A stretch of 64,000 bases of DNA from the NCBI RefSeq assembly GCF_009650135.1, contig NZ_CP045871.1, positions 620,001 to 684,000 on the forward strand. Direction: 5' to 3'. This DNA comes from Litorivicinus lipolyticus (GTDB lineage Bacteria; Pseudomonadota; Gammaproteobacteria; Pseudomonadales; Litorivicinaceae). Under the pieces are notes generated by a model, which saw only the letters and a list, made by a program, of their open reading frames with translations, ran no database searches and had not been told where the DNA came from. This document shows, one piece after another, positions 53,055 to 61,868 of the stretch (the stretch's first letter is position 1; every line of letters starts with the position of its first letter). A program made the position numbers and the translations under genes.

Positions 53055-54083
53055 ATGGAAATCAACGAACGCTCTTACACACTGCTGAACTTGGCTGCGC
53101 TGGTGATCGTGGTGGCGGGCCTGAAGCAAGCAGCGCCGGTGGTGGTGCCGCTGTTGGTCTCGGCGTTTATCGCGATGATTGCCTGCCCGCCTGTGTTTTG
53201 GCTTGAGCGGCGCAAAGTTCCGGCGGTGGTCGCGGTACTTGGCGTAGTCGGCGTTATTGTTGGCTTCGCCACCATGATTAGCATGATTGTCGCCGGCTCC
53301 ATCGATGGATTTTTACAGGCACTGCCGACGTATCAGGCGCGTTTAAAAGCTGAAATCGGTGCGATCGCGCCGGTCGCGTCTGAGTGGGGACTGCCGGTGG
53401 ATTTGAAAACCCTACAGGACGTGGTCGACCCGGGCGCGGCCATGAGTTTGGTCTCGAACTTGCTGTCGGGGCTGGGCAATGTGTTGGCGAATAGCTTTCT
53501 AATTTTGTTGCTGGTGATTTTTATCCTGCTTGAGGCGTCGTCCTTGCCGGCTAAAATTCGCACGGCCCTGCGCGCGCCCGAAGCGGCACTCAATCAGTTC
53601 GGCGAATTGGCCAGTAAGGTCAATACCTACCTGGCGATCAAGACCTGGGTCAGTTTGGGCACCGGCCTGACGGCGACGGTGCTGTGCTATGCGATGGGCG
53701 TGGACTTTCCACTGGTGTTGGGGCTGTTGGCGTTTTTACTCAACTACATCCCCAATATCGGCTCGATTTTGGCGGCGATTCCGGCCGTGTTATTGGCGTT
53801 TTTGGAACTGGGCGCCGGCAGCGCGCTGGGGGTCGGTTTGGGCTACTTCGGCATCAATACCCTATTTGGCAACGTCATCGAGCCGCGCTTTCAGGGGCGT
53901 GGGGTCGGGCTGTCGACCTTTGTGGTGTTTTTCAGCTTGGTATTTTGGGGTTGGTTACTCGGCAGTGTCGGCATGCTGTTGTCGATTCCGCTGACGATGA
54001 CGGTCAAGTTGGCGCTAAACGCCAACGACGAAACCCGTTGGTTGGCGGTGCTGTTGGGACCGGAAACCGAGGCGAAGGGATAA
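53055..54083 (+). CDS. AI-2E family transporter
   Basis: A 342-residue membrane protein with about seven helices and the PF01594 pattern: an N-terminal pair of helices (LNLAALVIVVAGLKQAAPVV), a central soluble region (about 85-145), LGLLAFLLNYIPNIGSILAA and NVIEPRFQGRGVGLSTFVV. Members include TqsA-like exporters and Na+/H+ or K+ exchangers. It is followed after 4 bp by a small membrane-protein gene and then nhaD, so an ion-transport role is possible. Confidence 0.9.
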   Translation: MEINERSYTLLNLAALVIVVAGLKQAAPVVVPLLVSAFIAMIACPPVFWLERRKVPAVVAVLGVVGVIVGFATMISMIVAGSIDGFLQALPTYQARLKAEIGAIAPVASEWGLPVDLKTLQDVVDPGAAMSLVSNLLSGLGNVLANSFLILLLVIFILLEASSLPAKIRTALRAPEAALNQFGELASKVNTYLAIKTWVSLGTGLTATVLCYAMGVDFPLVLGLLAFLLNYIPNIGSILAAIPAVLLAFLELGAGSALGVGLGYFGINTLFGNVIEPRFQGRGVGLSTFVVFFSLVFWGWLLGSVGMLLSIPLTMTVKLALNANDETRWLAVLLGPETEAKG

Positions 54084-54087
54084 GCCC

Positions 54088-54288
54088 ATGGATTTTGCAC
54101 AGATCGAAGAGTTAGTGACCTACGTTGGCATCGCCGGTTTGGTGGCCTTGATGTGTTGGATTGTCTACGACGTCGGCACCCGCGCAGGGGTCGGCAGGTT
54201 CGGTCTGTGGACCATGATGGTGGTGCTGATGGCAGCGCCGGCGGTGTTCGTGATTAAGTCCATTGTCGTACTCATAATTGGTGCCTGA
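54088..54288 (+). CDS. Small two-helix membrane protein, DUF2788-like
   Basis: A 66-residue protein with two hydrophobic helices (YVGIAGLVALMCWIVYDVG and MMVVLMAAPAVFVIKSIVVL) around a GTRAGVGRFGLW loop. The loop and the FVIKS tail resemble the DUF2788 family. It begins 4 bp after the AI-2E-family transporter gene and is probably cotranscribed with it. Function unknown. Confidence 0.7.
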   Translation: MDFAQIEELVTYVGIAGLVALMCWIVYDVGTRAGVGRFGLWTMMVVLMAAPAVFVIKSIVVLIIGA

Positions 54289-54291
54289 GTA

Positions 54292-54320
54292 ATGACAAAA
54301 CGCCATTGAAAAGCTAGAAT
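54292..54320 (+). promoter_or_regulatory. Sigma-70-type promoter upstream of nhaD
   Basis: ATGACA (5 of 6 matches to TTGACA) is followed by exactly 17 bases and TAGAAT. It lies directly after the DUF2788-like gene and would give an nhaD leader of about 60 nt. No activator site was recognised. Confidence 0.55.
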
Positions 54321-54342
54321 TCGCGCGCTTGTTTTTTGTGGG

Positions 54343-54379
54343 CCCCCGACTTGGGACCCGTCCCTCAATGTCGCGGGAG
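54343..54379 (+). promoter_or_regulatory. Foldable leader of nhaD overlapping the ribosome site
   Basis: CCCCCGAC (54343-54350) can pair with GTCGCGGG (54370-54377) with one C:C mismatch, around an inner GGGA/TCCC hairpin. The right arm includes the first bases of the GGGAG ribosome site for the ATG at 54388. The fold would reduce ribosome access, so it could be a regulatory leader. No known riboswitch consensus was identified. Confidence 0.45.
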
Positions 54380-54387
54380 TTCATGGA

Positions 54388-55827
54388 ATGTTTCGAAATT
54401 TTTTGTTGGCACTGGTGTGCCTGCCGGGTATGGCTTTTGCCGCCGAATCCGGTCTTGATCTGACCACCCACTGGGTCGGTTTCTTCTCAATTGCGATCTT
54501 CGTGCTGGCCTACGCCTTGGTGATGGGTGAGGAAGTGTTGCACCTACGAAAATCAAAGCCGGTTTTGATTGCCGCGGGCGTGATCTGGGCGGCCATCGGC
54601 TGGGTCTATGCGGGCACCGGCGATCACCATTCGGCCGAAGCGGCCGTGCGCCACAACTTGCTCGAATTTGCCGAATTGATGCTGTTCTTGTTGGTGGCGA
54701 TGACCTACATCAACGCCATGGAAGAGCGCCGGCTGTTCGACCGCTTGCGTGTCGTACTGGTGCGTTCGGGCATGAGCTTACGCTCACTGTTTTGGGTCAC
54801 CGGTGCACTGGCGTTTGCGATTTCGCCGGTCGCGGACAACCTGACCACGGCACTGCTGATGTGCGCGGTGGTGATGGCGGTTGGCGCTGACAATAAGGCC
54901 TTCATTGGCCCGGCCTGTATCAACATCGTGGTCGGCGCTAACGCCGGCGGCGCGTTCAGCCCGTTTGGCGATATTACGACCTTGATGGTGTGGCAGAAAG
55001 GCGTGATTCCGTTTACGGACTTCTTTGTATTGTTCTTGCCGTCCCTGGTTAACTGGGTCATCCCAGCCTTTATCATGTCGCTGTTCATCCCCAAAGACCG
55101 ACCCACCGCGGCGACCGATGATGTGCAAACCAAGCGCGGTGCCAAGCGAATTGTGTGCTTTTTCCTGGGCACCATTTTCCTGGCGGTGAGCTTCCACAAC
55201 TGGCTGCACCTGCCGCCTGTGGTTGGCATGATGCTGGGTCTGGGTATTTTGAAATTCTTTGGTTTTTACCTGCGCAAGTCATTGCCGCGTTCGTTGGAGC
55301 GCAAGCGTGCGTTGGCCGAACGCGACGGCGACGAGCAAGCGCTGCGTGCGCTGGGTGAGGTCGTGCCGTTTGATATCTTTAGCAAGGTCGCCCGTGCCGA
55401 GTGGGACACCCTGTTGTTCTTCTACGGCGTGGTCTTGTGTGTCGGCGGTTTGGGCTTTATCGGCTACTTGGAGCTGATGAGCTCGTTCATGTACTTGGAT
55501 CTGGGTCCAACGGCTGCCAACATCTTGGTCGGCATTATGTCCGCCATCGTCGATAACATTCCGGTGATGTTCGCCGTGTTAACCATGATGCCCGGTATGG
55601 ATGAAGGCCAATGGTTGCTGGTGACGTTGACGGCCGGTGTCGGGGGTTCGCTATTATCGATCGGTTCGGCGGCGGGTGTGGCTCTGATGGGCCAGGCACG
55701 CGGACGCTACACCTTTTTTGGCCACCTAAAGTGGACGTGGGCAATTGCGCTGGGTTACGCAGCCTCGATTGCGGTCCACATGTGGATCAACAGCGCACTA
55801 TTTGATGGTGTGCCCATTACTGTTTAA
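54388..55827 (+). CDS. nhaD: Na+/H+ antiporter NhaD
   Basis: The 479-residue protein starts with a signal-like helix (MFRNFLLALVCLPGMAFAAE) and has about twelve further hydrophobic segments. Arsenite-permease/NhaD-type motifs are present: SPVADNLTTALLMCAVVMAV, NIVVGANAGGAFSPFGDITT, and MSAIVDNIPVMFAVLTMMPG with the paired Asp residues that carry Na+ and H+. NhaD works at alkaline pH and high salt in marine and halophilic bacteria. Its last 30 bp overlap the convergent diguanylate cyclase gene. Confidence 0.93.
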   Translation: MFRNFLLALVCLPGMAFAAESGLDLTTHWVGFFSIAIFVLAYALVMGEEVLHLRKSKPVLIAAGVIWAAIGWVYAGTGDHHSAEAAVRHNLLEFAELMLFLLVAMTYINAMEERRLFDRLRVVLVRSGMSLRSLFWVTGALAFAISPVADNLTTALLMCAVVMAVGADNKAFIGPACINIVVGANAGGAFSPFGDITTLMVWQKGVIPFTDFFVLFLPSLVNWVIPAFIMSLFIPKDRPTAATDDVQTKRGAKRIVCFFLGTIFLAVSFHNWLHLPPVVGMMLGLGILKFFGFYLRKSLPRSLERKRALAERDGDEQALRALGEVVPFDIFSKVARAEWDTLLFFYGVVLCVGGLGFIGYLELMSSFMYLDLGPTAANILVGIMSAIVDNIPVMFAVLTMMPGMDEGQWLLVTLTAGVGGSLLSIGSAAGVALMGQARGRYTFFGHLKWTWAIALGYAASIAVHMWINSALFDGVPITV

Positions 55828-57327
55828 GTGACGGACTTCTTTCTGTCGATATAGCGCCGCATCTGCGAGCTTTATCACCTCGCCCGGCTCATCCGTAGCC
55901 GGGTTGAGGGTCACCGACCCTCCACTGATTTGAACACGCACATTGATATCGGGGCACTCGGGAATGGGCTCTTCGTTTAACATGGCGCGCGCCATTTTCA
56001 AGGTTCGTTCGGCATGCGACGCCGTTGCATCCGCCAGTACGACAATAAACTCATCGCCGCCAAGCCGCCCGACGATGTCGCCGCCTTGACTCCGCACCAA
56101 ACCCTCTAAGGTATTCGCTAGCAGCTGTAAGGCGTTGTCGCCAATGGCGTGGCCAAAGGTATCGTTGACCTCTTTGAAGTGATCGATGTCGACCATCAAG
56201 ATGCCCAAGGTTTGGTCTTTACGCCGAGCGCGCTGGACTTCCGAGCGCAAGCGCTCGCCAAACCCCAGTCGGTTGAATGTATTGGTTAGCGGGTCTTTGT
56301 GGGCGGCTTTTTGCAGGTTAACCAAATCAATCTGGGCTTTTTTCAGGCCCGAGCGCAGTTTGCGGATTCGGTCGGCGCGGGTGTCGGCAAGTTCGCTCAG
56401 GGTTTTGCGTTGCTCTTCGAGTGAGTCGCGCGGCACGGCCAGCTGGCGCTGAACCATGCACAGTACGCGACCGCTTGAGAGGATCGGCTCCAATGTCACG
56501 CGCAGGCGCAGGTCGTGGTTGGCGAGGTCAAATTCACGGTGGCTATCCAGCGACACGGATTGGCGTAAATTGCGCGCCAGTGGCTCTCGAAACTCGGCCG
56601 GGAATAGCCCCAGCGCGGCGTCCAAGGTCGTCGGTGGGGCATCGCCTTCAAACAGACTGGCGAGGCTGCTGCCCTTGCTGATCGTTTGATCGTTCGCGAT
56701 GTACTCAAAGATTGCGATGCCGGCGGTATCGCGCACCGTCGACAGCGAATTAAGCAGGCGACCGACTTGACGTTCGTGGTCTTGCAGGCGAGTGAAGTGG
56801 CTGTCCATGTCACGTGCACGGCGTGCCAGTCGTATATTTCGCCAACACATCGTCGCGGCGACCAGCGCCAGCAACACGGCACCGAAGTGCATCAGTTGGG
56901 AGCTGTGCTCGGCTCGTTGGATGGATTGTTGTTCCAGCGCTTCCCAGCGCTCAATGGCGGCCAGCGCTGGATTGTCGTTGGTCACGATCATGCGATCGAC
57001 CGTAGTGGGGTCGGCCCCTGACTCGATCAGGGTTTGGGCGGTATCCAATTGGTTCTGATAGCGCTGTAAGGTGACGCGCAGCGTGTTGGCGTGCTCGTGA
57101 CCAGGGTGCGCAATTAATACCCGGTCCACCAGCGTAAGCGCCGATGATAACTGGACTTGGGCGGATTCGCGGTGGGTGTCGTCGTTGCGTAAAACGTAGT
57201 TTTTCAGGTTGTGAATAAACCCGCCATAGCCCAGCAGCTTGCGTAGTTCGTTGACGTCGCCTGCCATGGCTGAGCCGGCGCATAGCACCCAGCCCAACAG
57301 CAAGCCCTGAAACAATCGTTGGAGCAA
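55798..57327 (-). CDS. Membrane-anchored GGDEF diguanylate cyclase
   Basis: A 509-residue protein with a signal peptide (MLQRLFQGLLLGWVLCAGSA). A periplasmic helical sensor region follows (about 22-145), with one membrane helix (about 148-165, FGAVLLALVAATMCW). A PAS-like stretch (about 180-300) and a coiled coil (LEEQRKTLSELADTRADRIR) lead to the C-terminal GGDEF domain. The catalytic motif RLGGDEF (GGDEF at about 423-427) is intact, so it should make cyclic di-GMP. The inhibitory RxxD site reads QGGD, so product inhibition is probably lost. Confidence 0.92.
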   Translation of the reverse strand: MLQRLFQGLLLGWVLCAGSAMAGDVNELRKLLGYGGFIHNLKNYVLRNDDTHRESAQVQLSSALTLVDRVLIAHPGHEHANTLRVTLQRYQNQLDTAQTLIESGADPTTVDRMIVTNDNPALAAIERWEALEQQSIQRAEHSSQLMHFGAVLLALVAATMCWRNIRLARRARDMDSHFTRLQDHERQVGRLLNSLSTVRDTAGIAIFEYIANDQTISKGSSLASLFEGDAPPTTLDAALGLFPAEFREPLARNLRQSVSLDSHREFDLANHDLRLRVTLEPILSSGRVLCMVQRQLAVPRDSLEEQRKTLSELADTRADRIRKLRSGLKKAQIDLVNLQKAAHKDPLTNTFNRLGFGERLRSEVQRARRKDQTLGILMVDIDHFKEVNDTFGHAIGDNALQLLANTLEGLVRSQGGDIVGRLGGDEFIVVLADATASHAERTLKMARAMLNEEPIPECPDINVRVQISGGSVTLNPATDEPGEVIKLADAALYRQKEVRHLNSNGHTIK

Positions 57328-57475
57328 CCTCTGCGCCTCTTTAATACCGATGGCCTAACGCAAATCAGATCACAGAGTTTCCGGTATTCCGGGGAGAGGG
57401 ACGTTGATCAAGCACACATTTCCGAGGCTGCGCACGGCAGGTTACACTGGCGAAAATAATCAAGGATCGGCCCAG

Positions 57476-58951
57476 ATGACCTATGTATTGGCGCTCGACG
57501 CCGGCACCACTTCGAACCGCGCTATTGTCTTTGACTCGTCCGGCGCCCCCTTAAGCAGTGCCTCGGTTGCCTTGCCGCAACATTTCCCGCACGACGGCTG
57601 GGTTGAGCACCACGGCGGCGACATTATTGACGGGCTGGTCGACAGCGCCCGCGCTGCGATCGCCGAGGCTGGGATTGAGCCTGGCCAGATCGCCGCCGTT
57701 GGCTTGACCAATCAACGTGAGACCACGCTGGTGTGGGATCGTTCAACGTCCGAACCGGTGTATCCGGCGATTGTCTGGCAGGACCGGCGCACGGCCGCGT
57801 ATTGCGCCGATCTAAAGGCCGCCGGGTTAGAGCCCGAGTTCGCCGCCAAAACCGGCTTGCTGTTGGATCCCTATTTTTCCGGTACTAAAATCCGCTGGAT
57901 CCTGGACCACATCGATGATGGCCAAGGCCGCGCCGAACGCGGTGAACTGGCGTTCGGTACCGTGGACACGTGGGTGGCCTGGGTATTGTCCGGCGGACAG
58001 CGCCACATCATGGATGCCTCGAACGCGGCGCGCACGCTGTTGTTTGATATCGATCGTCAATGCTGGGATGCGTCGTTGATGGGGCACCTGAATATTCCGG
58101 CGGCCATGCTACCCAGTGTGCTCGATAGCGCCGGCGACTTGGCCCCTATTCAGGCCGAATTCTTTGGCGCGCCACTGCGGCTGACTGGGATTGCGGGGGA
58201 CCAACACGCCGCCTTGATCGGTCAGGCCTGCATTGAGCCGGGGATGGTCAAGAGCACCTACGGAACGGGCTGTTTTATGATGGTTAACACCGGCCAGCGG
58301 CGGTTGCCGTCCCAGCATCGATTGTTGAGCACCCTGGCGTATCGCTTGAACGGTGTTTGCACCTATGCCCTGGAAGGCGCGATTTTCAATGTTGGCACGT
58401 CAATCCAGTGGCTGCGCGACGGGCTGGCGGTGCTGGATGATGCGGCCCAGTCCCAAGCCATGGCCGAGCAGGCCCGTGACGACGAGGTGTTTTTGGTCCC
58501 CGCGTTCACTGGCCTAGGCGCGCCCTGGTGGGATGCCAATGCCCGCGGCTTGATATGCGGGCTGACACGCGACACTGGGCGCAATGAAATTGTTCGCGCC
58601 GCTTTGGATGCCTGCGCCTATCAAACTGCGGATCTATTGCAGGCGATGGAAGCCGATGGCCAGCCCTGTGCGGCGCTGCGTGTCGACGGAGGTATGGTGG
58701 TGAACGATTGGCTGTGCCAGCGCTTGGCCGACCTGTGTGGGGTCCGAATTGATCGCCCCGAGGTGACCGAGACGACCGCGTTGGGGGCCGCACTGTTGGC
58801 AGCCATTGGCGCAGGCTTGTACCCGGACTTGGCGCAGGCAACGGCGCAATGGTCATTGCAGCGTTCGTTTCAGTCGACCTTGGATGCACCGACCCGCGGC
58901 TTGCGCCACCGCGCTTGGCAGGGCGCCGTTAAGCGGGCGCTGAGTGAGTGA
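57476..58951 (+). CDS. glpK: Glycerol kinase
   Basis: The 491-residue FGGY kinase has the N-terminal phosphate-binding motif LALDAGTTSNRAIVFD, then GLTNQRETTLVWDRSTSEPV, AIVWQDRRTAAYC, GTVDTWVAWVLSGG, YGTGCFMMVNTG and the C-terminal VDGGMVVNDWLCQRLADLCG. It phosphorylates glycerol to glycerol-3-phosphate. The ATG at 57476 matches the family start. No glpF or glpD lies in the window. The stop overlaps the end of the convergent receiver-like gene by 23 bp. Confidence 0.95.
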   Translation: MTYVLALDAGTTSNRAIVFDSSGAPLSSASVALPQHFPHDGWVEHHGGDIIDGLVDSARAAIAEAGIEPGQIAAVGLTNQRETTLVWDRSTSEPVYPAIVWQDRRTAAYCADLKAAGLEPEFAAKTGLLLDPYFSGTKIRWILDHIDDGQGRAERGELAFGTVDTWVAWVLSGGQRHIMDASNAARTLLFDIDRQCWDASLMGHLNIPAAMLPSVLDSAGDLAPIQAEFFGAPLRLTGIAGDQHAALIGQACIEPGMVKSTYGTGCFMMVNTGQRRLPSQHRLLSTLAYRLNGVCTYALEGAIFNVGTSIQWLRDGLAVLDDAAQSQAMAEQARDDEVFLVPAFTGLGAPWWDANARGLICGLTRDTGRNEIVRAALDACAYQTADLLQAMEADGQPCAALRVDGGMVVNDWLCQRLADLCGVRIDRPEVTETTALGAALLAAIGAGLYPDLAQATAQWSLQRSFQSTLDAPTRGLRHRAWQGAVKRALSE

Positions 58952-59345
58952 TCGCCCGCAGCAGGTTATGAATAGCAGGTTGCGCGGCGGCGCTGGATAT
59001 CTCGGATTCGCTCATCACCAGTACGTCCCCGGTCGAGCTTCCGTTCGGCGTTGGCAGCCGATCCTCAATCACCAAGATCGCCGGAACGGCGGGGTGGTAG
59101 TGGGTGGTTTCCAACGCCGACAATAGGTCCCAGCCACTGAGCTCGCCTGCGTTCTCGTGGGCGACGACCAAGTCGAACCGGGTCTGTAAGCACAAGTCCA
59201 AAGCCTCGCACGTGTCCGCCGCCGCAACGCTACGCAGCGTCGGCAGGGCGGCCATGATGGCGCGCTGGACGGCAGCGTGACGGCCACAAACAGCACTTTG
59301 GGTGGACAGGTCTTTGTAGCCGATATTGGCAATAACATGCGCCAC
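58929..59345 (-). CDS. Receiver-like protein lacking the phospho-Asp (paralogue 1)
   Basis: The 138-residue frame (GTG start at 59345) has the CheY-like pattern ADTCEALDLCLQTRFDLVVA followed by HENAGELSGWDLLSALE. The usual phospho-acceptor Asp after the third strand is His (VVAHEN). The downstream switch region is also poorly kept. The same DTxxALDLCLQTxFD block occurs in the 110-residue gene at 61.9 kb, so the two are paralogues. The first 20 or so residues may be wrong: an overlapping frame from ATG 59339 (CPPKVLFVAVTLP) resembles the paralogue's start better, which would imply a frameshift. Confidence 0.6.
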   Translation of the reverse strand: MAHVIANIGYKDLSTQSAVCGRHAAVQRAIMAALPTLRSVAAADTCEALDLCLQTRFDLVVAHENAGELSGWDLLSALETTHYHPAVPAILVIEDRLPTPNGSSTGDVLVMSESEISSAAAQPAIHNLLRAITHSAPA

Positions 59346-59440
59346 CTCCGCGTATGTTGCGGTGCAATATTGCGCGGATTTGCCTGATATTGCTATGTGG
59401 TCGCCGGTTAAGTTTTGTATTGGCCCTGTCCTGATGGGCG

Positions 59441-59690
59441 TTACGGCCGGATGTAGCCCATCGCCGTGGATATTTTCAGTCCGGTTTCACGCAGCTGCTC
59501 CAACACCTCGGTTTCCAGCATTTCGGTCGAAATGGTGGCCAGCGGGCACGACACGCTGATCGCAGCGCAGGTTCAACACCGGTACCGCGATGCACTGTAG
59601 CCCCAGGGAGTGCTCCTGAAGGTCAAGCGCGTAGCCGCGTTGCCGGGTCAGTGCGAGCTCCTCCTGTAGCGCGCTGGTACTGGTCGGCTG
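59441..59690 (-). pseudogene. IclR-family regulator remnant, truncated and frameshifted
   Basis: The minus strand encodes ELALTRQRGYALDLQEHSLG and LQCIAVPVLNLR. After a frame change near 59570 it continues AAISVSCPLATISTEML and LEQLRETGLKISTAMGYIRP to a TAA at 59441. These are consecutive parts of the IclR effector-binding domain; about five residues at the break are missing. The helix-turn-helix half is absent, lost at the join with the tctA fragment. It cannot bind DNA. Confidence 0.8.
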
Positions 59691-59691
59691 T

Positions 59692-60714
59692 ATGCCGGGT
59701 CTGACCGCCACCATGGGCTGTGCGCTGCTGATTTCATTTACCTTTAGCTTGCCGCCGGTTCAGGGCTCGTTAATGCTGATGGGGATTTTCACCGGCGGCA
59801 TCTATGGTGGCTCCATTTCCGCCATCTTGATCCGCACGCCGGGTACCCCTGCGGCCGCGGCCACCTTGTTGGACGGCCACCCGCTGTTGTTCCGTGATCA
59901 CTTGGAAATCGTTTGCCCGATCTTTGCCGGCATGATCCTGTGTCAGGTGGCGCTGTTGGTGATCGGCCTGAGTGGCGCGCGCTTGTTCTCGAAGCTGATC
60001 AATATCGATATCCGCGTGCTGACGCCGATTATCTTTTTGCTCTGCATGGTCGGTTCATATTCGATGCCTTTCAGCTTCTTTGACGTTGGGTTGGCGCTGG
60101 GCATTGGCGTGGTTGCCTACTTTGTTGGGTATTTGCTGGAAGACTTGACCTTGCAAGGCGGAGTCGATCTGTCGTTGGCCAAGTGGTTCGATTACGACGG
60201 TATCGGGCGCGACGTGCGCAACGGGCTTAACTTCGTTGAACGCGGATTTGGTGTTCGTGGTGCACTAGGGTGTTCAGATCGAGGTCACACGGCGACGTCC
60301 AAAATAAAGCCGTGTGATATAGACTGGGAACACATTTTTGGCGAGCTAGGTGTGCGCTGGTTTCACACCGGTGGTATCTGCGCGGCGCTGTCCGACGACG
60401 CCTACGAGGTGGTGTCGGAGGCCATGCGGGTCGCCAAGAAGCACGGCACTGTGGTGTCTTACGACCTCAACTACCGGCCATCGCTGTGGGAGCAGCGCGC
60501 CGGCCTCGCGGCCTGCCAAGCCACCAATCGTGCGCTGGCAGAACAGGTCGACGTCATGATGGGGTTCCCGGGCTTTTTGGGTGTGCAGCCGGACGGTGAT
60601 GATAACCGGGTGTTGGCAGCCGCGGATTTCGAGGGCCTGATTGCCGACGCGGTCGCCTCGTTGGCCGAAGCCGAGGCCTTGATGGCCGGCTCGGCGGGCC
60701 AGACGCAGCGATAA
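59692..60714 (+). pseudogene. Chimeric ORF: TctA permease pieces + PfkB kinase piece + unidentified tail
   Basis: One uninterrupted 340-codon frame is built from unrelated genes. Codons about 2-66 (GLTATMGCALLISFTFSLPP, GGIYGGSISAILIRTPGTPA) are an early part of a TctA tricarboxylate/sugar-acid permease. Codons about 67-150 (LFSKLINIDIRVLTPIIFLL) are a late part. Codons about 160-285 (DYDGIGRDVRNGLNFVERGF, WFHTGGICAALSDDAYEVV, VVSYDLNYRPSLW) are the middle of a PfkB sugar-acid kinase without its ATP site. The last about 50 codons are of unknown origin. The product should be non-functional; the open frame results from in-frame deletions. Confidence 0.8.
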
Positions 60715-60781
60715 CCAAACGACGGCGCCCGTTTTTGAGCGCTCAACACACAACTTGATGACACACATAAGGCAGAACAGG

Positions 60782-61687
60782 ATGACGGCTAAGACACTCC
60801 CCACGATCGGTTTCGCAGGCTTGGGCTTGATGGGATCTGCGATTGTTGAGCACCTCCAGGACCTGGGTTATTCGCTGACCGTATTGGGGCGCACCAACCG
60901 CGCGCCGATTGATGCGGCCGTGGCCCGCGGTGCAGTCGAGGCTAAAAACGGTCGTGATTTGGCGTCGAATGTAGACGTGGTGCTGATCTGCGTAGACACC
61001 TCAAAGTCGGTTGAAGCGGTCATGTTTGGCGCCGATGGCATTCTTGAGGGCGTTAAGCCGGGCACTATGGTTGTCGACTTTGGCACCTCGATTCCCGAAT
61101 CAACCAAGAACATTGGCGCGCAGCTGGAAGCCCGCGGCGCACACTTTATGGACGCTGCGCTGGGTCGTACGCCTGCGCACGCCAAGGACGGTTTGCTGAA
61201 CCTGATGGTCGGTGGATCGGCCGAAGACTTCGCACGGATGTCCCCGGTATTTAACGATGTCGGCGAAAACGTCTTTCATGTCGGCGCCTTGGCGGCCGGT
61301 CACACGCTGAAATTGATCAATAACTTTTTTGGCATGACCCTGGCAACCGCGATGTCCGAAGCCTTCGCCATTGCGGACGTGGCCGGCATTTCGCGCGAAA
61401 ACCTGTACAACATTATGTCCAGCGGCCCGCTGCACTCGCCGATGATGGACTTTGTCAAAGCCAACGCCGTTGACGGTGACGCCCACACATTGGGCTTCTC
61501 CATCGCCAACGCCCGCAAAGACCTGGGCTACTACGCCGCGATGGTGTCTGGATTGAACGTACCGAGTTTTATTGGGGGCGCCACCAACCAGGCGCTGACC
61601 CTGGCGGTCGCTCAAGGTTACGGCGACAGCGATGTGCCGGTGATGGTGGATTTCTTCCAGTCATCGTTCGCCAACGCGCCCAAGTAA
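60782..61687 (+). CDS. Beta-hydroxyacid dehydrogenase (tartronate-semialdehyde reductase / 3-hydroxyisobutyrate dehydrogenase type)
   Basis: The 301-residue protein is intact. It has the Rossmann motif IGFAGLGLMGSAIVEHLQDL with NADP-suggesting GRTNRAP, then the substrate motif DAALGRTPAHAKDGLLNLMV and the catalytic Lys in AGHTLKLINNFFGMT. It reduces or oxidises a small beta-hydroxyacid. It follows the chimeric pseudogene and is probably the surviving enzyme of the sugar-acid pathway. The ATG at 60782 is chosen from family length. Confidence 0.87.
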   Translation: MTAKTLPTIGFAGLGLMGSAIVEHLQDLGYSLTVLGRTNRAPIDAAVARGAVEAKNGRDLASNVDVVLICVDTSKSVEAVMFGADGILEGVKPGTMVVDFGTSIPESTKNIGAQLEARGAHFMDAALGRTPAHAKDGLLNLMVGGSAEDFARMSPVFNDVGENVFHVGALAAGHTLKLINNFFGMTLATAMSEAFAIADVAGISRENLYNIMSSGPLHSPMMDFVKANAVDGDAHTLGFSIANARKDLGYYAAMVSGLNVPSFIGGATNQALTLAVAQGYGDSDVPVMVDFFQSSFANAPK

Positions 61688-61868
61688 ATGGCGCGCAGAC
61701 CCAGCACCCGTCTTCGCTGCGCGATGGTGACTTGCCGTTTTACGGATCTTTCGTATACGGCAGCGTGATCGTGGCCTGTAGCGGTGTCGAGCAGTGGTTC
61801 GATGTGCTGGTTAGTGGTTGGGTGGCGGTGGCGTTTGAGCAGTTGCTTGTACACCAACGCCACAACGG

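Noticed and set aside
61618..61863. Minus-strand frame of 81 codons after the hydroxyacid dehydrogenase
   Set aside because: Partly antisense to the dehydrogenase 3' end, no recognisable domain, no ribosome site. May be debris of the decayed locus.
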